This document shows, piece by piece, positions 9,157-16,169 of a stretch of DNA of 19,564 bases. The number at the start of each line of letters is the position of its first letter. The stretch's first letter is position 1. The position numbers and the translations under genes are program-made. Source of the DNA: JBBQYA01 sp038209155 (GTDB lineage Bacteria; Bacteroidota; Bacteroidia; Sphingobacteriales; Sphingobacteriaceae); NCBI GenBank assembly GCA_038209155.1, contig JBBQYA010000055.1, positions 1-19,564 of the forward strand, in the 5' to 3' direction. Under the pieces are notes generated by a model, which was not told where the DNA came from, ran no database searches, and saw only the letters and a list, made by a program, of their open reading frames with translations.

Positions 9157-10146
9157 TTAAAGTCCTAATTTTTCTGATATTTCTAGCATCCTATCGATAG
9201 GTGCTTTTGCGTTTTTAAGAATAAAATCTGAAAGTATAATTTCTGGTAATTCATATTTCATACACACATATAATTTTTCTAAGGTATTTCTTTTCATGTG
9301 CGGACATTCATTGCAAGCACAATTATTATTTGGTGGCGCCGGAAAAAATTCTTTTTCTGGCGATGATTTTTCCATTTGATGTAATATACCCGCTTCTGTA
9401 GCTACAATGAATTGTAAAGCTGGATTATTCATTGTGTATTTTAATAATCCAGTAGTCGATCCAATATAATCTGCTAATTCTAAAACGCTTTCTTCACATT
9501 CTGGATGCGCAATCACTTTCGCCTCCGGATACCTATTTTTTAGCTTGGTTATTTTTTCTCTCGAAAATATTTCGTGAACCATACAGGCTCCATTCCATAA
9601 AACCATTTCTCGACCAGTCAATTTATTAATGTAAGCTCCTAAGTTTTTATCAGGCGCAAATATTATTTTTTGACTTTTAGGCAAACTTTCTACAATCTGA
9701 ACTGCATTGGTGCTTGTGCAAACTATATCAGTTAATGTTTTTAATTCTGCAGAGCAATTTATATAGCTAATAACCAAATGATCTGGATATCTCTGCTTAA
9801 ATTTTTCGAATAAACCTGCTGGACAAGTATCTGCTAGTGAACAACCTGCTTTTAAATCCGGAAGAATAACTTTTTTTGTTGGAGATAATATTTTAGCAGT
9901 TTCTGCCATAAAATGCACACCAGCAAATACTATTATATCTGCCTTCGTTTTAGCAGCTTCCTGAGACAAACCCAAACTATCTCCTATATAATCTGCTACG
10001 TCTTGTATTTCGCTTTCTTGATAATAGTGAGCAAGAATAACAGCATTTTTTTCTTTTTTTAATATATTTATTTCCTTCACCAAATCTAAATTTGGATCTA
10101 TTTTTATTTCCAGAAATCCTTTTTTGACTAAATCTTCCTTATTCAT
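9157..10146 (-). CDS. nadA: Quinolinate synthase A
   Basis: NadA condenses iminoaspartate with dihydroxyacetone phosphate to form quinolinate, using a [4Fe-4S] cluster, in de novo NAD synthesis. The 329-residue protein has the expected blocks: ILAHYYQESEIQDVADYIGDS (37-57), FAGVHFMAETAKIL (74-87), PDLKAGCSLAD (96-106), the first cluster Cys in CTSTNAV (Cys133), the second in WNGACMVHE (Cys188) and the third in the CACNECPHMK region (Cys276/278/281, with Cys281 the best match). Its substrate iminoaspartate is made by the divergent nadB product. The gene heads a leftward run with thiL and the TonB-dependent receptor. nadC is not in the window. No near-consensus promoter was found on this strand. 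Confidence 0.97.
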   Translation of the reverse strand: MNKEDLVKKGFLEIKIDPNLDLVKEINILKKEKNAVILAHYYQESEIQDVADYIGDSLGLSQEAAKTKADIIVFAGVHFMAETAKILSPTKKVILPDLKAGCSLADTCPAGLFEKFKQRYPDHLVISYINCSAELKTLTDIVCTSTNAVQIVESLPKSQKIIFAPDKNLGAYINKLTGREMVLWNGACMVHEIFSREKITKLKNRYPEAKVIAHPECEESVLELADYIGSTTGLLKYTMNNPALQFIVATEAGILHQMEKSSPEKEFFPAPPNNNCACNECPHMKRNTLEKLYVCMKYELPEIILSDFILKNAKAPIDRMLEISEKLGL

Positions 10147-10253
10147 TGTACTTATTCACACTATAATTTAATTATAAAAATTTATTTAAAAATCATTTAC
10201 CCTTTATTAAGATGTTAATATCGTTGATAAAAATATCATAAAGCTATTGTTTT

Positions 10254-10278
10254 ATTGATATCAATTAATTTGTTAACA
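10254..10278. promoter_or_regulatory. Adjacent palindromes, possible operator
   Basis: ATTGATATCAAT (10254-10265) is a perfect 12-bp palindrome, followed 5 nt later by TGTTAACA (10271-10278), a perfect 8-bp palindrome. They lie about 110 bp upstream of nadA and about 75 bp before the nadB promoter, a reasonable place for a shared operator. In DNA this AT-rich such palindromes also occur by chance, and I cannot assign a regulator. Confidence 0.25.
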
Positions 10279-10350
10279 TATTCTTAACGTTTAATTAATA
10301 TTAGTGGCTTGTTTTTCAAATACATAAATTAAATACAAACATTGTAAAAA

Positions 10351-10380
10351 TTGTGGGTTGTTTATTGTTTTATAAGTTTG
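10351..10380 (+). promoter_or_regulatory. Bacteroidota-type promoter for nadB
   Basis: TTG at 10351-10353 and TAAGTTTG at 10373-10380 are separated by 19 nt. This matches the phylum's primary sigma-factor consensus (TTG, 17-23 nt, TAnnTTTG) with no mismatch. Transcription would start near 10387, leaving an untranslated leader of about 165 nt before nadB. Confidence 0.6.
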
Positions 10381-10423
10381 CAATTGTTAATGAATGACAT
10401 TGTTTCGTGTAATTATAAAGTAA

Positions 10424-10475
10424 AACTAATTTGAATATTGAAACCGAAATTTATTTCAATTAATAAAAATTAGTT
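10424..10475 (+). other. Hairpin in the nadB leader
   Basis: AACTAATTT (10424-10432) pairs with AAATTAGTT (10467-10475), a perfect 9-bp outer stem. Inside it ATTGAAA (10437-10443) pairs with TTTCAAT (10454-10460), a 7-bp inner stem with a 10-nt loop. It lies wholly in the predicted 5' leader. The stems are AT-rich, so stability is modest. It could stabilise the mRNA or act in regulation, or be chance. Confidence 0.35.
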
Positions 10476-10553
10476 GCTCTCTATTTGCTTACACAAACTT
10501 AACATTAGATATACAGTTATTAACATAAAGTTTATAATAGAGATAAAATTAAA

Positions 10554-12143
10554 ATGCGAAAAGTTGATTTTTTGGTAATAGGTTCGGGTATAGCAGGTTT
10601 AAGCTTTGCTTTGAAGGCAGCAGAATACGGTAAAGTTTGTATCGTAACTAAATCTAATGAAGACGAATCTAACACAAAATATGCACAAGGCGGTGTTGCG
10701 GTTGTCTTAGACAAATCAGATTCTTTTGAGAAACATATCAGCGATACTTTGATAGCCGGTGATGGATTATGTGATGAAAAAATAGTTGAAATAGTGGTTC
10801 GTGAGGCTCCAGACAGAATAAGTGAAATAATAGCCATGGGAACTAATTTTGACAAAACGAATTCAGGAAATTATGATTTGGTAAAAGAAGGCGGGCATAG
10901 TGATAGTAGAATTCTTCATTATAAAGATATTACAGGTTTCGAAATCGAACGTTCTTTATTAGGTCAAATTCATAAAAATCCAAATATTGAAATTCTCACT
11001 CATCATTTTGCTGTAGATTTAATTACGCAACATCATTTAGGAACAGATGTAAGTAAAGCAAAAGCAAATGCAACTTGTTTTGGAGTTTATGTTTTGAATA
11101 ATGAAACTCAAAAAGTGGAAAGAATAATTAGTAAAATAACCTTAATGGCAGCTGGCGGTGCCGGTCATGTTTACCGAAGTACCACCAATCCTACTATAGC
11201 TACTGGCGATGGTATTGCTATGGTTTATAGAGCAAAAGGTAGGGTTAGAAATATGGAATTTATTCAATTTCACCCTACTGCACTTTATAATCCCGGTGAA
11301 TCACCTTCCTTTTTAATTTCCGAAGCTGTGCGCGGTGCTGGAGGAATATTAAAAACAGCCAAAGGAGATGAGTTTATGCAAAATTATGATCCTAGGAAAT
11401 CTTTAGCTCCTAGAGATATTGTAGCAAGAGCGATAGATTCTGAGATAAAAAAGAGTGGAGACGATTTCGTTTATTTAGATATTAGACATATTAAAAAGTC
11501 TGAAATTCTAGCCCATTTTCCAAATATCTATGCTAAATGTTTAAGTATAGGAATAGATATGTGTAAGGATATGATTCCTGTAGTTCCTGCTGCGCATTAT
11601 ATGTGTGGTGGAGTTCTGGCTGATGAAACAGGAAAAACGACAATAAAAAATTTATATGCTTGCGGAGAGTGCGCCTCAAGTGGTTTACATGGAGCTAATA
11701 GATTGGCTAGTAATTCTTTAATAGAAGCATTAGTTTTTTCTCATAGAGCATTTTTAGATTCTTATCAAAACTTTAGCACTATTCAATTTAATAATGAAAT
11801 TCCAGAATGGGATGAATTTGGAACTACACAGCCTAACGAATATATATTAGTAACTCATAATTTAAGAGAACTGCAAAGTATTATGAGTGATTATGTTGGA
11901 ATCGTTCGCTCAGATTTTAGGTTGGAAAGAGCTCACAATCGACTTAAATTTCTGTTTGAAGAAACGGAGGAATTCTACAAAAAAACAACACTTTCTGTTA
12001 AATTATGTGAATTAAGAAATTTAATACAAGTTGCCTACACTATTGTGAAAGCTGCAAAACTACGGCAAGAAAGTAGAGGATTGCATTTTACAACCGATTA
12101 TCCAGCAAAGAATGATAAATTAATTACAGACACTATATTTTAA
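10554..12143 (+). CDS. nadB: L-aspartate oxidase
   Basis: NadB oxidises L-aspartate to iminoaspartate with FAD, the first step of de novo NAD synthesis, and feeds NadA. The 529-residue protein has a Rossmann FAD site VIGSGIAGLS (8-17), TKYAQGGVAVV (41-51), GGHSDSRILH (113-122), the FIQFHPTALY block with His240, EAVRGAGGIL (257-266), APRDIVARAID (285-295), AAHYMCGGV (346-354, His348) and the FAD-contacting SGLHGANRLASNSLIEAL (376-393). The C-terminal helical domain is present (about 430-529), so it is full length and is not the fumarate reductase/succinate dehydrogenase subunit, which shares the fold. The start has an A-rich upstream (ataaaattaaaATG) instead of a Shine-Dalgarno site. The carbonic-anhydrase-like gene follows after 3 nt. 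Confidence 0.97.
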   Translation: MRKVDFLVIGSGIAGLSFALKAAEYGKVCIVTKSNEDESNTKYAQGGVAVVLDKSDSFEKHISDTLIAGDGLCDEKIVEIVVREAPDRISEIIAMGTNFDKTNSGNYDLVKEGGHSDSRILHYKDITGFEIERSLLGQIHKNPNIEILTHHFAVDLITQHHLGTDVSKAKANATCFGVYVLNNETQKVERIISKITLMAAGGAGHVYRSTTNPTIATGDGIAMVYRAKGRVRNMEFIQFHPTALYNPGESPSFLISEAVRGAGGILKTAKGDEFMQNYDPRKSLAPRDIVARAIDSEIKKSGDDFVYLDIRHIKKSEILAHFPNIYAKCLSIGIDMCKDMIPVVPAAHYMCGGVLADETGKTTIKNLYACGECASSGLHGANRLASNSLIEALVFSHRAFLDSYQNFSTIQFNNEIPEWDEFGTTQPNEYILVTHNLRELQSIMSDYVGIVRSDFRLERAHNRLKFLFEETEEFYKKTTLSVKLCELRNLIQVAYTIVKAAKLRQESRGLHFTTDYPAKNDKLITDTIF

Positions 12144-12146
12144 AAT

Positions 12147-12653
12147 ATGCCATTAATTCAAGCAGTTCGAGGATTTTACCCAAAAATTGGAGAGCAAACA
12201 TTTATTGCAGAAAATGCGACAATTGTAGGTGAAGTAGTTATCGGTAAAGGATGCAGTATTTGGTTTAATGCTGTCATTAGAGGTGATGTAAACAGTATTA
12301 TAATTGGAGATTCAACTAATATACAGGATGGAGTTATCGTACATGGAACGTATGAAAAGGCAAGTACTTTAATCGGAAATAATGTTTCTGTTGGTCACCG
12401 AGCACTAGTTCATGGCTGTACAATTCATGATTTTGTTTTAATAGGTATGGGCGCAATAGTAATGGACGACGCCGAAGTTCAAAGCAATTGTATAATTGCT
12501 GCTGGGTCTGTTGTGTTGCAAAATTTTATCTGCGAATCAGGTTATTTATATGCTGGCATTCCTGCCAAAAAAATAAAGAAATTAACAGATGAGCAATTAC
12601 TATTGCTTCAAAAATTACCAGCCAATTATCAATTATATGCTTCTTGGTTTTAA
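12147..12653 (+). CDS. Gamma-class carbonic anhydrase-like protein (YrdA/PaaY type, left-handed beta helix)
   Basis: A 168-residue hexapeptide-repeat protein expected to trimerise as a left-handed beta helix and bind a metal between subunits. Visible motifs are IRGD (44-47, with Arg45 and Asp47), IQDGVIVHGT with His66, and GHRALVHGC with His84 and His89; these three histidines fit the zinc ligands of the Cam/YrdA family. LIGMGAIVMDDA (98-109) and GYLYAGIPAKKI (132-143) complete the signature. True carbonic anhydrase activity is unproven for most members of this short subfamily, so the function is stated only as 'like'. It starts 3 nt after nadB and must be cotranscribed with it. Its stop codon is only 1 nt from the end of the opposing lipoprotein gene. 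Confidence 0.92.
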   Translation: MPLIQAVRGFYPKIGEQTFIAENATIVGEVVIGKGCSIWFNAVIRGDVNSIIIGDSTNIQDGVIVHGTYEKASTLIGNNVSVGHRALVHGCTIHDFVLIGMGAIVMDDAEVQSNCIIAAGSVVLQNFICESGYLYAGIPAKKIKKLTDEQLLLLQKLPANYQLYASWF

Positions 12654-12654
12654 T

Positions 12655-14247
12655 TTAATTCAATATATAGTTAATATCTAAATCCCAATTCGCCCTTAAT
12701 TTAATTTCTCCTTTATAATAAAGAATTTCTTCTGGCTGCCTTTTTTTCATATAGTTTCCAGTATCCCAAATCCCATTTCTATTTTCATCCTTCACTGTAG
12801 ATAATTTATAAAGTCCAGGGGCTAGAGTCATAAAAGCTAAGGTTGTATCCGAATTAATTACAACTTGATTTAGTACTACATTTTTTTCATTTTTTAATTG
12901 AACAATATATTGTAATGAATCAGATTTTTTTAATTTAATAGATAAATTTCCAAAGTCAGTTTCATTAGCTAATCTAAATTTAAATAAGCTACTATCATTT
13001 TCTATTTTGTTGATAAAAGTACCCTTATCTATAATTAAAGTATAATTAGTTTTTTCTTTCCAAGAATAGTTTATTTGAACTTTTTTTCTTTCTTCTCCAA
13101 TATCTTCTATTATGTATTTAATTATTTCAGTAGAATCTTCTATTAATTTTATTAACTCATAATTACTAGTTTCATAAGCTTTAGATAATTCTAAAATTAA
13201 TGGCTCATTTGGTTTAATTAAATTTCCATTAATTAAATTACTCTTAAAAGAAATAGAACTTTTTTTAATAATTTTTTTATTCTGAATTCTTAGGAAAACT
13301 GTATCGTTAATCATTCCTTCTGCTGAAACAATTACTCTCAAAGAGTCAATTATTTCTTCATCAAAATTAACTACCACACTATCATTTTCTGTATTGAAGT
13401 CGAAACTCTTTCCGATACTATCGATACTTAGATTTGGATATTCTAATTTTAGATTTTTTACAGGATTGTTAAATTTTAACAAAAGTTTAGAATTAGAATA
13501 TTTTTTTTCTATCAACTTTAGAACAGTTCCTCTCTCTTGAAATAAGTTTAAAACAATTCCATTTTTGATAGAGTCCAATATTATATCATAGCTTAAAAAA
13601 CCTATTTTTTCATTACCCGAATTATATTTTAAATTATTATCCGTTTCTAAAAGCGCAATTATTCGGTAAGTTTTATTTTTTAAATTTTGGAATTCGAAAC
13701 TTCCGTCTTCTCCAGTATTCAAATAAGCTAAAGGTTTTAAATTATAGATTGCAGAATCACTTAGATTATCATATAAAAGAACTTTTGTTTTCGGTATTGG
13801 ATTTCCGCTTAGTACATCAATCACATTACCAGCAAGTTTCATAGAGTCTAGCTCATTACCAGTCGAAAAAACATAATTGAAATTATTCAGAGCATTGCCT
13901 TCTCTAGTGTCTTTGATAGATGAACCGAAGTTAAAAGAATAAGTGGTATTGGGTTGTAAAGTATCTTTTAATAAAATAGTAATCTTTTTTTTCTTAATAT
14001 TTATTTTGGGTTCATTCTCTATTATTGGACTAATAATAAATTGATTTTTATCTTCATCTATCTTTATTAATTCATCAAAAATCAAGGTAAACTCACTGAC
14101 ATTCACGTTTTTAGAAAATTCTTTTGGTATTGCCTTTAATAGTGTTGGTGATGTAACATCCTTCTCACCTCCACTTGGCGAAACAATACTTGCACAACTC
14201 GATAATAAGAGAATGATCAAGAAAAAAAAATTTTGAGCGATTCTCAC
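12655..14247 (-). CDS. Lipoprotein with Ig-like (Big_5) domain
   Basis: A 530-residue surface or periplasmic lipoprotein. The N-terminus has a hydrophobic stretch and lipobox LSSC with the lipidated Cys at 18, followed by SIVSPSGGEKD. Residues about 30-133 match the SbsA-type Ig-like domain (DVTSPTLLKAIP at the start, PNTTYSFNFG near 100). Residues about 138-205 look like a carboxypeptidase-regulatory/Cna-B-like fold (KLAGNVIDVLSGNPIPKTKV, then GEDGSFEFQNL). The middle is lysine- and asparagine-rich beta sequence of no recognised family. Near the C-terminus KDENRNGIWDTGNY (about 487-500) resembles a calcium-binding loop. It starts 27 nt after mnmG and is likely its operon partner. The function is unknown; a structural or surface-binding role is a guess. 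Confidence 0.82.
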   Translation of the reverse strand: MRIAQNFFFLIILLLSSCASIVSPSGGEKDVTSPTLLKAIPKEFSKNVNVSEFTLIFDELIKIDEDKNQFIISPIIENEPKINIKKKKITILLKDTLQPNTTYSFNFGSSIKDTREGNALNNFNYVFSTGNELDSMKLAGNVIDVLSGNPIPKTKVLLYDNLSDSAIYNLKPLAYLNTGEDGSFEFQNLKNKTYRIIALLETDNNLKYNSGNEKIGFLSYDIILDSIKNGIVLNLFQERGTVLKLIEKKYSNSKLLLKFNNPVKNLKLEYPNLSIDSIGKSFDFNTENDSVVVNFDEEIIDSLRVIVSAEGMINDTVFLRIQNKKIIKKSSISFKSNLINGNLIKPNEPLILELSKAYETSNYELIKLIEDSTEIIKYIIEDIGEERKKVQINYSWKEKTNYTLIIDKGTFINKIENDSSLFKFRLANETDFGNLSIKLKKSDSLQYIVQLKNEKNVVLNQVVINSDTTLAFMTLAPGLYKLSTVKDENRNGIWDTGNYMKKRQPEEILYYKGEIKLRANWDLDINYILN

Positions 14248-14274
14248 AGCTTTGTAAGGTCAGTTTTTAATGAT

Positions 14275-16137
14275 TTATCTTGAAATATGAACCATTAAAA
14301 CAGAAATATCTGAAGGAGAAACCCCTGAGATTCTAGAGGCATGGCCAAGAGTTCGAGGTTTTACTTTAGTCAATTTTTCTCTAGCTTCTTTAGAAAGTGA
14401 TTTTAAATCATGGTATTCAAAATCATCTTTAATAAATACATCTTCCATTTTTTTCATTTTTTTCACCATCTCGTTCTCCTTTTCAAAATAGCTATCATAT
14501 TTCACTTTGATTTCGGCTTGCTCAATTATTGCTGGTGGATATTGTTGAATTATTTTTTTTAATCCATCATGAGCTTTTGCTAAATCTAAAATGGAGAGCT
14601 GAGGCCTTAATAAAAGATTATGAAGTTTTACCGTTTGGTTTAAACTTGCAGTCCCCATTTCTTCCAGCAACCGATTTATACCTCCTGCTTCTATTTTGGT
14701 GTTTTTAAGAAAATCTATTATAGAGTCTGCACCTCTAATTTTTTCTTCTACTTTCTGTAATCGATCTTTGGAAACACAACCTAAATCAAAAGCTTTTTTT
14801 GTTAATCGAATATCAGCATTATCTTGCCTTAATAGTAATCTATGCTCAGCTCTAGAAGTAAACATTCTATAAGGTTCTTCGGTGCCTTTCGTTACCAAAT
14901 CATCTACCAGAACTCCGATATACGAATCGGTTCTATCCGCAATAAAGGCTTCCTTACTATTAATTTTTAGATGTGCATTTATGCCAGCTACAAAACCTTG
15001 ACAAGCTGCTTCTTCATATCCTGTTGTTCCATTTATTTGACCCGCAAAATATAAATTTTCGATTTGCTTGGTTTCCAAAGTTAAACTTAACTGAGTTGGC
15101 GGAAAATAATCATACTCTATGGCATATCCAGGTCTAAACATTTTCACATTCTCAAATCCTTCTATTTTTTTCAATGCCTTTAGTTGTATATCTTCTGGCA
15201 GAGAAGTAGAAAATCCATTCACATAAACTTCCACTGTATTCCAACCTTCCGGTTCTACAAATATTTGATGTCTATTTCTATCAGCAAAACGATTTATTTT
15301 ATCTTCAATCGATGGACAATATCTTGGACCCAAGCCTTGTATTCTTCCAGTAAACATCGGAGATTTTTCAAAACCTTCTTTTAGCAGATCATGAACTTCA
15401 GTATTAGTATAAGTTATATGGCAACTCCTTTGATTTTTTACCGCCTCTGTATCTGTATAAGAAAACTTACTGGGGTTTTCGTCTCCTTTTTGTTCTTCCA
15501 TAGCTTGATAGTTCAGAGACCTTCCATCCACTCTTGGTGGTGTTCCTGTTTTCATTCTACCTGCTTCAAAGCCTAGCGAAACTAATTGTTCAGTGATACC
15601 AGTTGCTGCTTTTTCAGCGGTTCTGCCACCACCAAATTTCTTTTCTCCAATATGTATAACTCCATTTAAAAATGTCCCACTCGTAATCACTACACTTTTA
15701 GCATAAATTTTTAATCCCATTCCAGTGACAACACCCATTAATTTACCTTTCTCAATAATTAATTCTGAAATCATATCTTGCCAGAAATCAATATTTGGAG
15801 TTCTTTCAAGCATTAATCTCCACTCTTCGGCAAATTTTTGCCTATCATTTTGAGCCCTAGGACTCCACATAGCTGGGCCTTTACTTCTATTTAGCATTCT
15901 GAATTGGATGGTACTTTTGTCAGAAACTATTCCTGAATACCCACCCATTGCATCTATTTCTCTTACAATTTGTCCTTTTGCAACTCCGCCCATCGCTGGA
16001 TTGCAACTCATTTGTGCAATAGTTGCCATGTTCATTGTTACTAGCAAAACCTTCGATCCAAGATTTGCGGCAATAGCAGCAGCTTCGCATCCCGCGTGAC
16101 CAGCCCCAACTACAATTACGTCATATTTATCAAACAT
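14275..16137 (-). CDS. mnmG: tRNA uridine-5-carboxymethylaminomethyl modification enzyme MnmG (GidA)
   Basis: MnmG acts with MnmE to build the 5-carboxymethylaminomethyl group on wobble U34 of certain tRNAs, using FAD and methylenetetrahydrofolate. The 620-residue protein is full length: FAD Rossmann motif VVGAGHAGCEAA (9-20), SCNPAMGGVAKGQIVREID (44-62), TSGTFLNGVIHIG (152-164), KTGTPPRVDGRS (196-207), the catalytic-Cys block GPRYCPSIEDK with Cys274, FAGQINGTTGYEEAA (364-378), SRAEHRLLLRQDNADIRL, and the C-terminal tRNA/MnmE-binding domain with ASRISGVSPSDIS. It follows the ABC-F gene by 32 nt and precedes the lipoprotein gene by 27 nt. mnmE is not in the window. The gap upstream carries a parS-like palindrome. 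Confidence 0.98.
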   Translation of the reverse strand: MFDKYDVIVVGAGHAGCEAAAIAANLGSKVLLVTMNMATIAQMSCNPAMGGVAKGQIVREIDAMGGYSGIVSDKSTIQFRMLNRSKGPAMWSPRAQNDRQKFAEEWRLMLERTPNIDFWQDMISELIIEKGKLMGVVTGMGLKIYAKSVVITSGTFLNGVIHIGEKKFGGGRTAEKAATGITEQLVSLGFEAGRMKTGTPPRVDGRSLNYQAMEEQKGDENPSKFSYTDTEAVKNQRSCHITYTNTEVHDLLKEGFEKSPMFTGRIQGLGPRYCPSIEDKINRFADRNRHQIFVEPEGWNTVEVYVNGFSTSLPEDIQLKALKKIEGFENVKMFRPGYAIEYDYFPPTQLSLTLETKQIENLYFAGQINGTTGYEEAACQGFVAGINAHLKINSKEAFIADRTDSYIGVLVDDLVTKGTEEPYRMFTSRAEHRLLLRQDNADIRLTKKAFDLGCVSKDRLQKVEEKIRGADSIIDFLKNTKIEAGGINRLLEEMGTASLNQTVKLHNLLLRPQLSILDLAKAHDGLKKIIQQYPPAIIEQAEIKVKYDSYFEKENEMVKKMKKMEDVFIKDDFEYHDLKSLSKEAREKLTKVKPRTLGHASRISGVSPSDISVLMVHISR

Positions 16138-16146
16138 ATTTTCTTT

Positions 16147-16162
16147 TGTTCCACGTGGAACG
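16147..16162. other. parS: Candidate parS (ParB-binding) site
   Basis: TGTTCCACGTGGAACG contains a perfect 14-bp palindrome, GTTCCACGTGGAAC, at 16148-16161. It keeps the CACGTG core and the GTT/AAC arms of the conserved 16-bp parS consensus TGTTTCACGTGAAACA, with C/G instead of T/A at the symmetric fifth position (a variant known elsewhere) and a terminal G in place of A. It sits in the 32-nt gap between the ABC-F stop and the mnmG start, and mnmG is often near oriC. ParA and ParB are not encoded in the window. Confidence 0.72.
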
Positions 16163-16169
16163 TTATTTT

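Larger units (their letters stand above)
10147..10553. other. Divergent nadA-nadB control region
   Basis: This 407-bp AT-rich gap separates the divergent starts of nadA and nadB. It holds a good plus-strand promoter (10351-10380), a leader hairpin (10424-10475) and two small palindromes (10254-10265 and 10271-10278), entered separately. The best minus-strand box for nadA is TAGCTTTA near 10242-10249, one base off TAnnTTTG, with a TTG only 15 nt away, so it is weak. No open frame of note is present. Confidence 0.6.

Noticed and set aside
10152..10160. TTATTCACA, a match to the DnaA-box consensus TTATNCACA, upstream of nadA
   Set aside because: It is isolated. One or two such matches are expected by chance in about 20 kb of AT-rich DNA on both strands, and no cluster or AT-rich unwinding repeats accompany it.
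10532..10855. Open frame of 107 codons antisense to the 5' part of nadB
   Set aside because: It lies opposite strongly conserved nadB sequence, has no homology I recognise and no start context; it is a reading-frame shadow.
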